A stretch of 64,000 nucleotides of DNA from Allopusillimonas ginsengisoli (GCA_005239165.1 RAPG01000015.1:34184-98183); one strand, 5' to 3'. Positions 34,708 through 43,710 are shown, counted from the first letter of the stretch. Made by a program: numbers and translations. The notes: generated from the letters alone by a model not told the origin.

Positions 34708-36225
34708 TTAAGTCGGGATGACGGCAACAATCGCCGCCCGCATTCCCGACCCAATCATTGTTTTAAGCTGCAGCACGACCTCGCCTCTCCAGACCGCAGC
34801 CTGGCGCAGCTCGTCAGGAAACAGCCCGGGCAAAGAAAATAGCGCATCGGCCAACGACAAGGCATCACTGTTATTGGCCCGCATCGCCGTCGCAATCTCT
34901 TGCGCCCGGGGATCGTTAATTTCGTAGCGTTGCCCCGTCTCTGTCACGCCCATGCAATACCGCATCCATGCTGCGACAGCAAACGCAAAAACTCCCGCGT
35001 CTCCTCCAGCTCTTATTCGTTCAATGGCCGGTGCCATAATGCGCTGCGGCAGCTTTTCGGTGCCATCCATGGCAATCTGACTGAGTGCATGCGCAATCGC
35101 AGGGTTTCTGAAACGCGCGATCAAATCGAACGCATACTGCGTAAAGTCCAGATTTGCCAAGGGGTTCAGTGTTGCCGCTGCGTGCGCCATATGCAATTGC
35201 AAGAGCGACACAATTTCTGTGTCTTGCAACGCATCGCGAACATAGCGAAACCCCATTACATGGCCCGTATAAGCGAGCAGAGAATGCGCGCCGTTAAGCA
35301 TGCGCAGCTTCATGCGTTCGTAGGGTGCCACGTCGTCCACCATGAGTGCCCCGGCCAAATGCCAGGCCGGTCGTCCGGACGTAAACGTGTCTTCGATTAC
35401 CCACTGGCTGAAGGCCTCGGTCTCTATAGCAGCTGCGTCTTCAAAGCCGGTGAGCCGGTGCGCATCCCGCCGCGTACCCGCATCTGCCGCAGGTGTAATG
35501 CGGTCTACCATGGTAGAAGGAAAAGAGACCTCATCGGCAATCCATCGCGCCAGCCCTGCGTCAACACGACGTGCATAGTCAATAACGCCTGCACGCAGCA
35601 ACCGGCCATTTTCGGGAAGGTTGTCACAACACAGCACCGTAAAAGGTGCAATACCCTTGCGGCGCCGGCACGCCAGCGCATGAACAATCATGCCGACGGC
35701 GCCAACAGGTTCGTCCGGGTGAGCAAGGTCATGGCAAATGGCGTCGTGCGTTTCAATAACACGGCCGGTCAGGCGATCTATGCCATACGCCTTCTCCGTG
35801 ATCGTGAGGCTGACGATACGAGTTTGCGGGCGCTCAAGTGCCTGACGCGCAGCCACTGGATCACGCGCAGCGGCAATAGCGCCGGCGAGACTGCCAATAA
35901 TGCGAGCGCGCTTGCCATGCTCATCACGCACTAGAAGCGTATACAGGCTCTGCTGCGCGTTCAGCGCATCAACCTGCTCTGTGCTGCGCAGACTGATACC
36001 AGCGATACGCCAGTCGCCGCCAGACCGGGCCAGGGCATCATCGGTATAAACGGCCTGGTGAGCACGATGAAAGGCGCCCAGCCCTATGTGAACAATACCT
36101 GTACCCAACTCATCTCTGGCATAGGAAGGCGTTTGCACGCCGGACAAAACGCCTTCCAGGCTGGTAAGGCGCGTCGATATGGCCGCGCCCCGCCCGCTTC
36201 TTGCCTCGTCCTTGACACGCGTCAT
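34708..36225 (-). CDS. uxuB: D-mannonate oxidoreductase (fructuronate reductase) UxuB
   Basis: 505 residues of the long-chain mannitol dehydrogenase family. GTGIVHIGLGAFHRAHQAVYTDD is the NAD-binding start. Later segments such as SLTITEKAYGIDR, EVSFPSTMVDRITPA and the zinc-free catalytic region KLRMLNGAHSLLAYTG are family hallmarks. The family includes mannitol, altronate and fructuronate dehydrogenases; the overlap with uxuA (ATGA at 36222-36225) points to fructuronate reductase, which interconverts D-fructuronate and D-mannonate. Confidence 0.88.
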   Translation of the reverse strand: MTRVKDEARSGRGAAISTRLTSLEGVLSGVQTPSYARDELGTGIVHIGLGAFHRAHQAVYTDDALARSGGDWRIAGISLRSTEQVDALNAQQSLYTLLVRDEHGKRARIIGSLAGAIAAARDPVAARQALERPQTRIVSLTITEKAYGIDRLTGRVIETHDAICHDLAHPDEPVGAVGMIVHALACRRRKGIAPFTVLCCDNLPENGRLLRAGVIDYARRVDAGLARWIADEVSFPSTMVDRITPAADAGTRRDAHRLTGFEDAAAIETEAFSQWVIEDTFTSGRPAWHLAGALMVDDVAPYERMKLRMLNGAHSLLAYTGHVMGFRYVRDALQDTEIVSLLQLHMAHAAATLNPLANLDFTQYAFDLIARFRNPAIAHALSQIAMDGTEKLPQRIMAPAIERIRAGGDAGVFAFAVAAWMRYCMGVTETGQRYEINDPRAQEIATAMRANNSDALSLADALFSLPGLFPDELRQAAVWRGEVVLQLKTMIGSGMRAAIVAVIPT

Positions 36226-37442
36226 GCCTGACCCAAACCCGCCACGGGGTGTCGCAGCGCAGTCATCACGCCACGCAACTCAGCCAGGCCACGCAATCTT
36301 CCTATTGCCGGGTAGCCTGGCTGAGCCTGGCGCTGCAGATCGTCGAGAATGTCCTGACCATGATCTGGTCTGAAAGGAATAGAGCAATCTTCGCGGCCAG
36401 ACTCTTGACGACGTGTCTCTTCCAGGACAACCGCAGCCATCAGCGCAACCATGTCTGTGTCGCCATCAAGATGCTCCGCCTCGTGGAAGGAATCGAACAA
36501 CTGTGCCGTTTCACGACGGACATTGCGCAAATGCAGAAAATGAACACGATCGCCCAGCCGGGCCATCATACCGGGCAAGTCATTGTCAGCACGCGCGCCA
36601 AGCGACCCTGCGCATAACGTGATGCCATTGGAGGGAAGATCAACGGCCTTGATCAGGCCGGCATAATCGCTTTCCGTTGACATGATGCGTGGCAGGCCCA
36701 GCAATGGATAGGGCGGATCATCCGGATGGCAGCACATTCTCAACCCCAGAGTTTGCGCAACGGGCGCAACCTCTTCCAGAAAATCATAGAAATGGCGTCG
36801 CAGCATATCGGCGTCGATGTGGTCGTATTCGGCCAGATGCTGCCGCACACCGTCTAGCGTCATATGTTCGGCGGCCCCGGGCAGACCAAAAACCACGTTC
36901 TCCGTTAACTGCTGTTTACGCGCGTCGTTCATGCCCGTATAGCGCGCCTGCGCAGCCTGGACTATATGGCCGGGAAAGGACGCCGACGCGCCCGGGCGCT
37001 CCAGTATATGGATATCAAAGGCGGCAAAATCAGCGAAATCAAATCGCATGCAGGTTCCTCCGTGCGGAAGTCTCCATGCAAGGTCGGTACGAGTCCAGTC
37101 GAGGACGGGCATGAAGTTGTAGCAAATGACCTTGACACCACAGGCGGCCAGATTTTCGAGGCTGATCTTGTAATTGGCAATATGCGCACGCCAGTCGCCC
37201 TTCTGCTTCTTTATATCTTCAGAAACCGGAAGGCTTTCCGCCACTTCCCATGACAAGCCCGATGGAGAGCCGTCTGCCATTCGCGAGATTTCCATCTTGC
37301 GTGTTTCGATTTCCGAGACAGACCAGACCTCACCAGTTTTTACGTGATGCAGCGCAGTCACGACGCCTTCGACGCCCGCCTGCAACATGTCATCCACGGA
37401 AACCGTGTCTTTCGGACCGAACCAACGCCACGTCTGCCTCAT
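36222..37442 (-). CDS. uxuA: Mannonate dehydratase UxuA
   Basis: Dehydrates D-mannonate to 2-keto-3-deoxy-D-gluconate. 406 residues of the xylose-isomerase-like TIM-barrel UxuA family: MRQTWRWFGPKDTVSVDDMLQAGVEGVVTALHH at the N-terminus, VICYNFMPVLDWTRTDL, MCCHPDDPPYPLLGLPRIMS (metal site), HFLHLRNVR and FRPDHGQDI. The start at 37442 is standard. It is divergent from a GntR regulator with 114 bases between. uxuA and uxuB overlap and are surely one operon. Confidence 0.95.
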   Translation of the reverse strand: MRQTWRWFGPKDTVSVDDMLQAGVEGVVTALHHVKTGEVWSVSEIETRKMEISRMADGSPSGLSWEVAESLPVSEDIKKQKGDWRAHIANYKISLENLAACGVKVICYNFMPVLDWTRTDLAWRLPHGGTCMRFDFADFAAFDIHILERPGASASFPGHIVQAAQARYTGMNDARKQQLTENVVFGLPGAAEHMTLDGVRQHLAEYDHIDADMLRRHFYDFLEEVAPVAQTLGLRMCCHPDDPPYPLLGLPRIMSTESDYAGLIKAVDLPSNGITLCAGSLGARADNDLPGMMARLGDRVHFLHLRNVRRETAQLFDSFHEAEHLDGDTDMVALMAAVVLEETRRQESGREDCSIPFRPDHGQDILDDLQRQAQPGYPAIGRLRGLAELRGVMTALRHPVAGLGQA

Positions 37443-37474
37443 TTGCCGCCCTCACAATACAAAAATAAATAATG

Positions 37475-37499
37475 GTATGTAGACTAGTATGGAAGTATG
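37475..37499. promoter_or_regulatory. Candidate operator with three GTATG repeats between uxuA and the GntR gene
   Basis: GTATG occurs at 37475-37479, 37487-37491 and 37495-37499 within the A/T-rich divergent promoter region (37443-37556). GntR/FCD regulators often bind close to their own gene, so this is the natural place for an operator. No clean inverted repeat of the classical FadR type is visible, so the assignment is weak. Confidence 0.3.
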
Positions 37500-37556
37500 A
37501 TAGTACGAATTTCCAAGAAATACCGATTCCTATGAAAAAGCTGAAAAGGAACACGC

Positions 37557-38303
37557 GTGAGTGTTGTAGCAATGCCAGATTTCTCGCTTGAGCAAGGGTT
37601 GCCTGTAGGCCCGCAGATCTATCGCAGCCTCAGGTTGCAGATCATACGGGCACAGCTACTGCCAGGAAGCCGGCTTTCAGAAGCTGAGTGCGCACAAGAA
37701 TTTGACGTCAGCCGGCAGCCCGTCCGTGAAGCGTTCATCAAGCTCAGCGAAGAGGGCCTGGTTGAAGTGCGCCCGCAACGCGGCACGCTGGTTCGCAAAA
37801 TATCGATCGCAGCGGTACTCGAAGCCCGTTTCGTGCGTGAAGCCATTGAGGCCGACGTGGTCAAGCGTGTCGCCGAACTTGGCGACCCCGGCATCATCAC
37901 CGAATTACGCAACCAGCTGCGTCATCAGCGGGCTGCAGCGGCGGCTGCGCCGGACAGCTTTCTGGCTCTGGATGAACTGTTTCACCGCACGCTGGCAGAG
38001 GCCGCCGGTATTGCACACGCATGGAAAGTCGTGGAGGGCATTAAGGCGCAGATGGATCGCGTCCGCTATCTCAGCTTTGGACATACCCCGGTCCCCAAAC
38101 TCGTCATCCAGCATAACCACATTGTCGATGCCATCGAACAGGGCGATCAAAGCATTGCAGAACAGACCATGCGAGTCCACTTGCGCGAAATACTGAGTGA
38201 CCTGCCAGCCATTTCTGCTGCCCGCCCTGAATTATTCGATGATCAGGTCCAGCAAGGGCGAGAATCCATCTATCCAACCCAGTTACCGCTTCATCACCCG
38301 TAA
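37557..38303 (+). CDS. GntR-family (FCD-domain) transcriptional regulator
   Basis: 248 residues from a GTG start. The N-terminal winged helix-turn-helix spans about 20-80 (SRLSEAECAQEFDVSRQPVREAFIKLSEEGLVEVRPQRG); the C-terminal FCD ligand-binding domain follows, with likely metal ligands in DELFHRTLAEAAG, the HNHIVDAI segment and MRVHLREI. FCD regulators sense sugar acids or other carboxylates. Between uxuAB and dctPQM, it is expected to repress both until the sugar acid or a pathway intermediate appears. It is 26 bases from dctP and likely co-transcribed with it. Confidence 0.92.
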   Translation: MSVVAMPDFSLEQGLPVGPQIYRSLRLQIIRAQLLPGSRLSEAECAQEFDVSRQPVREAFIKLSEEGLVEVRPQRGTLVRKISIAAVLEARFVREAIEADVVKRVAELGDPGIITELRNQLRHQRAAAAAAPDSFLALDELFHRTLAEAAGIAHAWKVVEGIKAQMDRVRYLSFGHTPVPKLVIQHNHIVDAIEQGDQSIAEQTMRVHLREILSDLPAISAARPELFDDQVQQGRESIYPTQLPLHHP

Positions 38304-38329
38304 TAAGACACAACTCAGGAGGAGACACA

Positions 38330-39310
38330 ATGAAAACCCAAATACACCGCATCAGTCGGATAATCGGGCTGGCCGTGGTCGGCTTTACCCTGGCTCAAGG
38401 CGCCAGCGCAGCCGAAATGACACTCAAACTCGGGCATCTGGCCAACGAACAGAACACATGGCACAAAGCATCACTCAAGTTCGGGGAAGAACTCAAAGCA
38501 CTGACCAATGGTCGCATCGAAGTACAGGTTTTTCCCAATGAGTCACTTGGCAAAGAGATAGACCTGATCAACGGCATGCAGCTGGGCACGGTAGACATGA
38601 CGATCACCGGCGAAAGTCTTCAAAACTGGGCTCCCCTGGCGTCCCTGCTGGCCATCCCATACGCTTATAAGTCTCTAGAACATATGGATGAAGTCGCCAG
38701 TGGCGACGTCGGTAAAAAAATCGAAGCCCAGATCATCGAAAAAGCGCGTATCCGCCCTATCGCCTATTTCGCGCGCGGTCCCCGTGATCTGACCAGCAAT
38801 CGCGAAATCCACAAACCAGAAGACCTCAAGGGTCTAAAGCTGCGCGTGCCCAACGTGCCGTTGTTCATGGCAGTGTGGAAAGAACTCGGCGCCCAGCCGA
38901 CACCCATGGCGTTTTCCGAAGTGTTCACGTCGCTGCAAAATGGCACTATCGACGCACAAGAAAACCCGCTGGCGCTGATCAAATCAGCAAACTTCAATGA
39001 AGTGCAAAAGTACGTAAACAAAACCGAACACGTACGCAGCTGGATCTATCTCACCATTTCCGACATCACTTGGCAGAAACTGTCCGCCGAAGACAAGAAG
39101 GCCGTCGAAGAAGCTGCACATCGTGCCCAAAAATATGAGCGCGAACTTTTCCTGAAGGATGAAGACAAGCTCGCCAATGACCTGAAAGCGGCCGGCATGA
39201 CATTTGTGGATGTAGATCAGGCGGCCTTTGCTGCCAAAGCACGCACAGCCGTTCTTGCCAACGTATCCGATGAGGTCAGGCCTTACGTGGAAGCCATTCT
39301 GAAACAATAA
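38330..39310 (+). CDS. dctP: TRAP transporter periplasmic solute-binding protein (DctP type)
   Basis: 326 residues with a signal peptide (cleavage after GASA near residue 27). The mature protein MTLKLGHLANEQNTWHKASLKFGEEL and YFARGPRDLTSNREIHKPEDLKGLKLRVPNVPLFM hold the DctP-family fold, with the carboxylate-binding Arg in LKLRVPN. FSEVFTSLQNGTIDAQENPL is the conserved hinge. An ideal AGGAGG ribosome binding site precedes the ATG. With uxuAB and the dehydrogenase next door, a sugar acid (L-gulonate, D-mannonate or a hexuronate) is the likely ligand. Confidence 0.93.
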   Translation: MKTQIHRISRIIGLAVVGFTLAQGASAAEMTLKLGHLANEQNTWHKASLKFGEELKALTNGRIEVQVFPNESLGKEIDLINGMQLGTVDMTITGESLQNWAPLASLLAIPYAYKSLEHMDEVASGDVGKKIEAQIIEKARIRPIAYFARGPRDLTSNREIHKPEDLKGLKLRVPNVPLFMAVWKELGAQPTPMAFSEVFTSLQNGTIDAQENPLALIKSANFNEVQKYVNKTEHVRSWIYLTISDITWQKLSAEDKKAVEEAAHRAQKYERELFLKDEDKLANDLKAAGMTFVDVDQAAFAAKARTAVLANVSDEVRPYVEAILKQ

Positions 39311-39312
39311 GC

Positions 39313-39370
39313 ACGATCGCCGTCCCGCGTGGCATGCACAGCCTACAGCGCTTGACACGCGGGAGATCGT
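39313..39370 (+). promoter_or_regulatory. Intercistronic hairpin between dctP and dctQ
   Basis: ACGATC (39313-39318) pairs with GATCGT (39365-39370) and CCCGCGTG (39324-39331) with CACGCGGG (39356-39363), around a 24-base loop. There is no T tract. It probably protects the binding-protein mRNA or dampens expression of the permease genes. Confidence 0.55.
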
Positions 39371-39395
39371 CACAGAAAAAATGGAGAGACCTCAC

Positions 39396-39899
39396 GTGAC
39401 CCACCTACTTGGCATTGTCGACAGATTCAGCCGTGCGATGGTCGGCCTGGCTTTCTTCTGCATGATCGTGGCCGTTGTCATTCAACTGCTCGGTCGCAAT
39501 GCACTTTTTGACGCGCCGGTGTGGACCGAAGAACTTACACGCTTTGGCCTGCTCTACCTGGCGGCCTTTGGCCTGGGGCCCTCATTGCGCACCGGCGATC
39601 TGGTCAACGTCGACCTGTTCTGCGAAAGTTTGTCAGGACGCAAGCCCTGGCTGTTGCGCTTGCTGTCTTCCGTACTCTCGGCAGCAATGTGCATCATACT
39701 CATCAAACCAGCCTGGCAGTTCACATCCATAGGCGCCATGCAGTCTTCACCCGCACTGGGCTGGCGCATGGACCTCATACACGTCACCATGCTGATCGCA
39801 CTGATATCGCTGCTGGTCTACTCGCTTGCACGCATCGCCGGAATGCTGACAGGCACGACAGACGGTCTGCCCGAAAACCCTTTTGGTGAAGAAAAATGA
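39396..39899 (+). CDS. dctQ: TRAP transporter small membrane subunit (DctQ type)
   Basis: About 167 residues with four membrane helices. The GTG at 39396 is preferred because GGAGAG lies seven bases upstream; an ATG at 39381 in the same frame would overlap that ribosome binding site. RFSRAMVGLAFFCMIVAVVIQLLGRN, WTEELTRFGLLYLAAFGLG and GDLVNVDLFCE are the conserved DctQ blocks. Overlaps dctM by four bases (ATGA). Confidence 0.9.
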   Translation: MTHLLGIVDRFSRAMVGLAFFCMIVAVVIQLLGRNALFDAPVWTEELTRFGLLYLAAFGLGPSLRTGDLVNVDLFCESLSGRKPWLLRLLSSVLSAAMCIILIKPAWQFTSIGAMQSSPALGWRMDLIHVTMLIALISLLVYSLARIAGMLTGTTDGLPENPFGEEK

Positions 39900-41173
39900 G
39901 TCTTGCCGTACTTTTTGGCGTTTTTATCGTCGGGCTGGTGATCGGCATTCCCGTCGCCATCACGCTGGGAGTTTCCTCTCTTGCCTATCTGCTTTATCAG
40001 GGCATCCCCATCGTTGTCATGCCGCAGAAAATGTATGCTGGCATAGATTCTTTCGTGCTGCTCTGCATACCCGGATTCATTCTGGCCGGAAACCTGATGA
40101 ACAGCGGCGGCATTACTGAGCGCATCATTCGCTTCGCCAACGCAACCGTGGGCTGGATGCGTGGCGGCCTGGGCCTGACCAACGTGGCCGGTTCCATGCT
40201 GTTTGGCGGCATCTCGGGCACGGCAGTCGCTGATGCCGCGTCGCTGGGCAGTGTGCTTATCCCGGGAATGAAAAAAGCAGGCTACCCCGCCGATTTTTCG
40301 GCAGCAGTGACGGCCGCATCTTCCACAGTGGGCCCTATGATCCCCCCCAGCGTACCCATGATTATTGTGGGCGCACTATCGGGCATCTCGGTCGGAAAAA
40401 TGTTTCTGGCGGGTGCAGTGCCGGGCATACTCATGGGCCTGGCCATGATGATCACCACCTACATCATCGCCATAAAGCGCGATTTTCCACGCCAGGCCTG
40501 GCAGGGGCTGGGTGAACTATTCAAGTCTTTTCTGGGCGCCTTCTGGGCCATCTTCATGACAGTGCTGATTGTCGGCGGTCTGATGACGGGGCTTGCCACG
40601 CCCACCGAGACAGCCATCGTTGCATGCATTTATGCGCTTATTGTGGGGCGCTTCGTGTACGGCGAACTGGCGCTCAGCAAAGTACCAGGCATTATCATCG
40701 ACAGTGCCATCGCCTCTGCCGCAATTCTGGCGCTGGTAGGCTTTGCCAATGTATTCGGCTGGATTCTCGTGTCCGAACGCATACCACAAACCATCGCTTC
40801 GGCCGTGCTGTCCGTCACCGACAACAAATATCTGGTCATTCTGATGATCAATATTTTGCTGTTGATTGTCGGCATGTTCATGGAAACCATCGCCGCTCTC
40901 ATCATCCTGTTTGTGCCTCTACTCACACTGGCGCAAAGCGTAGGCATTGATCCCCTGCACTTTGCCACGTTTGCCGTGCTCAATCTGATGATAGGGCTCA
41001 CCACGCCCCCCGTCGGCGTCTGTTTGTTCATCTGCGCCAATATCGCCCGCCTGCCACTTGCGCCGGTCGTAAGGGCCATAGCCCCCTTCTTACTGACCAA
41101 TATTCTGGTTCTGCTTGCGGTGTCTTACTTCCCGCCACTGGCGACCTGGTTACCGTCAGTACTGATGAAATAA
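39896..41173 (+). CDS. dctM: TRAP transporter large permease (DctM type)
   Basis: 425 residues with about 12 membrane helices, the sodium-coupled transport subunit. FVLLCIPGFILAGNLMNSGGITERI, GGISGTAVADAASLGSVLIPGM, STVGPMIPPSVPMIIVGA, LTTPPVGVCLFI and GLATPTETAIVACIYAL are the canonical DctM motifs. Coupled to dctQ by a four-base overlap; the dehydrogenase gene follows 24 bases later. Confidence 0.95.
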   Translation: MSLAVLFGVFIVGLVIGIPVAITLGVSSLAYLLYQGIPIVVMPQKMYAGIDSFVLLCIPGFILAGNLMNSGGITERIIRFANATVGWMRGGLGLTNVAGSMLFGGISGTAVADAASLGSVLIPGMKKAGYPADFSAAVTAASSTVGPMIPPSVPMIIVGALSGISVGKMFLAGAVPGILMGLAMMITTYIIAIKRDFPRQAWQGLGELFKSFLGAFWAIFMTVLIVGGLMTGLATPTETAIVACIYALIVGRFVYGELALSKVPGIIIDSAIASAAILALVGFANVFGWILVSERIPQTIASAVLSVTDNKYLVILMINILLLIVGMFMETIAALIILFVPLLTLAQSVGIDPLHFATFAVLNLMIGLTTPPVGVCLFICANIARLPLAPVVRAIAPFLLTNILVLLAVSYFPPLATWLPSVLMK

Positions 41174-41197
41174 CGTATTAACACGGAGTACCAAACC

Positions 41198-42259
41198 ATG
41201 AAATCACGCGTATGCCGCCTATACGGACAACATGACGTCCGAATTGAAACCGATGAGGTCCAGGCGCCCGGACCCGGACAGGTGCTGCTGCGCATGGGCG
41301 CTGGCGGCATTTGTGGTTCGGACCTTCACTATTACCATGACGGTGGATTCGGCCCGATAAAGGTGCGCGAGCCCATTATTCTTGGACACGAGGTAGCTGG
41401 AACCATTGCGGCTACAGGCGAAGGCGTTCACAGCTTGCCGGTTGGCACACGTGTCGCGCTCAACCCCAGCAGAGCCTGCGGCCACTGCCAGTACTGCGAC
41501 GCCGGCACACCCAGGCACTGCGTGAATATGCGGTTTTCAGGATCGGCCATGCGTCTGCCCCACGAACAGGGCGGTTTCCGCGAATACATGATTGCGCAGG
41601 CTGAACAATGCGAACCCTTGAGCCAGCACACGTCGCTCGCTGCTGCCGCCTGTGCAGAGCCTTTGGCCGTCGCGCTGCATGCGCGCAATCAGGCTGTCTC
41701 ACTCGCAGGCGCGTTGAAAGGAAAACGCGTGCTGGTAACCGGGGCCGGCCCCATCGGTTCACTGTGTGTCGCAGTAGCGTATGAAGCCGGGGCATCACAA
41801 ATTGTGGCGACAGATCTTCAAGATGCAACCCTGGCAGTCGCGCGTCGCATGGGCGCAAGCCAGACCATCAATGTCAGCACAGATGGTGCAGCACTTGAGC
41901 CCTATTTCGAGCAGAAAGGCTACTTCGACGTTTGCTTTGAGTGCTCGGCCTCCGCCAGTGCCTTGCGCAGCGCCGCCATGGCAGTACACCCTTGCGGCAC
42001 CATTGTTCAGGTGGGGGTTGCAGGCGACGTAGCGGTGCCACTAAACATGATTGTGGGCAAAGAAATATCACTGCGCGGCTCGCACCGGTTTGATGCGGAA
42101 TACCCCGAGGCCGTGCGACTGATCGATCAGGGACTGATTGACGTAAGGCCTATTATTACAGCGTCTTACCCCCTGGAAGAAGCGATCGAGGCCCTTAAGG
42201 CGGCGAGCGACCGCAGCCGCTCGGTCAAGGTGCAGCTCGCTCTGGGCAGCGATTACTGA
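41198..42259 (+). CDS. Zinc-dependent sugar-acid 5-dehydrogenase (L-gulonate or L-idonate type)
   Basis: 353 residues of the zinc MDR family. Catalytic zinc ligands Cys39, His64, Glu65 and Glu154 and structural zinc ligands Cys94, Cys97, Cys100 and Cys108 are present; the NAD(P) motif is GAGPIGSL near 176-183. By sequence it looks like L-idonate 5-dehydrogenase (IdnD). The context suggests L-gulonate 5-dehydrogenase (L-gulonate to D-fructuronate), since UxuB and UxuA then take fructuronate to 2-keto-3-deoxygluconate, while no idnO or gntK-like gene for the idonate route is nearby. The product is inference. Its 3' end overlaps that of the convergent ispF by seven bases. Confidence 0.85.
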   Translation: MKSRVCRLYGQHDVRIETDEVQAPGPGQVLLRMGAGGICGSDLHYYHDGGFGPIKVREPIILGHEVAGTIAATGEGVHSLPVGTRVALNPSRACGHCQYCDAGTPRHCVNMRFSGSAMRLPHEQGGFREYMIAQAEQCEPLSQHTSLAAAACAEPLAVALHARNQAVSLAGALKGKRVLVTGAGPIGSLCVAVAYEAGASQIVATDLQDATLAVARRMGASQTINVSTDGAALEPYFEQKGYFDVCFECSASASALRSAAMAVHPCGTIVQVGVAGDVAVPLNMIVGKEISLRGSHRFDAEYPEAVRLIDQGLIDVRPIITASYPLEEAIEALKAASDRSRSVKVQLALGSDY

Positions 42260-42741
42260 TCTGAGGCAAGAAGGGCGACAACGGTTGCAGCTATGCCTTC
42301 CTTGCGCCCAAGATAGCCCAGATGCTCATTAGTCTTGGCCTTAATGTTGACGGCCCCCGCATCAAGCGCCAGGTCGGCGGCGATATTGTCGGCCATGGCA
42401 GCCGCATGCGGCCCGATTTTAGGCGCCTGAGCATGCACGGTGGCATCAATATTGACCACACGCCAGCCTGCGCTGGACACCTTGCGCCAGGCCTCGCGAA
42501 GCAGGACACGGCTGTCAGCGCCGTGATAGGCCGGGTCGGTGTCAGGGAAATGCCGGCCAATGTCGCCGAGCCCGGCCGCGCCAAGAATTGCATCGGTTAC
42601 CGCATGCAGCAGCACATCGGCGTCAGAGTGGCCCTGCAACCCATGCGAATGCGGAATACGCACACCACCGATAATCAATGGGCGGCCTTCAACCAGCGCA
42701 TGTACATCAAACCCCTGCCCTACACGAAACGGAACACTCAT
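42253..42741 (-). CDS. ispF: 2-C-methyl-D-erythritol 2,4-cyclodiphosphate synthase
   Basis: MEP-pathway enzyme for isoprenoids. 162 residues from the ATG at 42741 (MSVPFRVGQGFDVH), with GGAG five bases upstream; a longer frame adds eight residues. Metal ligands Asp and His are in GFDVH, with His in LQGHSDADVLLHAVTDA, and the substrate loops are GDIGRHFPDTD and KAKTNEHLGYLGRKEGIAA. It follows ispD by 111 bases in the same direction. Confidence 0.96.
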   Translation of the reverse strand: MSVPFRVGQGFDVHALVEGRPLIIGGVRIPHSHGLQGHSDADVLLHAVTDAILGAAGLGDIGRHFPDTDPAYHGADSRVLLREAWRKVSSAGWRVVNIDATVHAQAPKIGPHAAAMADNIAADLALDAGAVNIKAKTNEHLGYLGRKEGIAATVVALLASDQ

Positions 42742-42852
42742 TCTTTCTCCAGACATGCTGACCACATGGTCCGCACTACGTACATATAAACACTTCCGGC
42801 CGGCTAGCGTCGCCGCTATACCGTCCGGTTTCCATCTAAACCAGAAGGCAGT

Positions 42853-43710
42853 TCACAGCCATTTTTCCATGAGCGCGAAATCTTCGGGCCAGGTCACCTT
42901 GAAATTGCGCACCGAACCCGGAACCAGCCGAGGCGCATAGCCAGCCCGCTCCAGCGCCGACGCTTCGTCGGTAATGTCGTCGAAATCAGGAGCGGCCGCT
43001 TCAAGCGCGGCAAGCAGGCGGCCGGCCAGAAACATCTGGGGCGTCTGCGCCAGCCACAAGCCATCGCGCGGCACTGATTGCGCAACGACACCGACGGCTG
43101 CCGAAGACATCCCGGCACGGGATACCTCAACACCCTGACCGGGCGTACCCGCGTTTTCTTCGTCAGGTACCACATTGGTGTCTGAGACACCGGCGACAGC
43201 TTCAGCCGCCTGCTGCGCATCAGGTGCATAATTAGCGCTGGCCGCACGCTTGACGGTATCAGCAACAGGCTGTGCGAGCAGGCCACCCGCCCTGTAGTGC
43301 AAACAGCTATCGATAAGACGGCCGAGTGCTTCAGGGGGCAGACCCGGTCTGGCCGCATCGTGCACTAGCACCCAGTCGTCAGGATCAAGTTTTGCGTCAC
43401 GCAGCGCTGCCAGGACTGTTTCTGCCCGTGTAGGGCCACCGCAGGGGCGCCACACAGTGCGTGGCAACCCCGAGAGCACCTGAGCCACCCATGGATCAGA
43501 CTCCGCAACCGCTACCCTCACCTGGGCAATACGGGCATCAGCCAGCAAGGCCCGCACAGACAGACGCAACATGGGCTCACCGTTGAGCAGGCGATATTGC
43601 TTAGGCAGGGCGCGCGCAGTCAGGCTGGCACTTGCTGTGCCTTTGCTGGCAGTCAGCGCCCTCGAACCGATGCCCGCGGCAGGAACAATTGCAATCATTT
43701 TCTTGTGCAT
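42853..43710 (-). CDS. ispD: 2-C-methyl-D-erythritol 4-phosphate cytidylyltransferase with inserts
   Basis: 285 residues against about 230 in most IspD proteins. The N-terminus AIVPAAGIGSR and LPKQY form the CTP-binding loop, but are separated by an extra 17-residue Ala/Ser/Thr-rich stretch (about 18-34). VLVHDAARP is intact. A 58-residue insert (about 157-214), rich in Ala, Val and Glu, separates DTVKRA from DGLWLAQTPQMF, which are adjacent in normal IspD. The C-terminal DDITDEASALE and KVTWPEDFALME are intact. The frame is clean, so both inserts appear to be translated. Start at 43710; an ATG four codons later is possible. Confidence 0.92.
   Translation of the reverse strand: MHKKMIAIVPAAGIGSRALTASKGTASASLTARALPKQYRLLNGEPMLRLSVRALLADARIAQVRVAVAESDPWVAQVLSGLPRTVWRPCGGPTRAETVLAALRDAKLDPDDWVLVHDAARPGLPPEALGRLIDSCLHYRAGGLLAQPVADTVKRAASANYAPDAQQAAEAVAGVSDTNVVPDEENAGTPGQGVEVSRAGMSSAAVGVVAQSVPRDGLWLAQTPQMFLAGRLLAALEAAAPDFDDITDEASALERAGYAPRLVPGSVRNFKVTWPEDFALMEKWL

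Noticed and set aside
34900..35934. 344-codon plus-strand frame opposite uxuB
   Set aside because: Antisense shadow of uxuB, rich in Arg, Cys and His with no family likeness.
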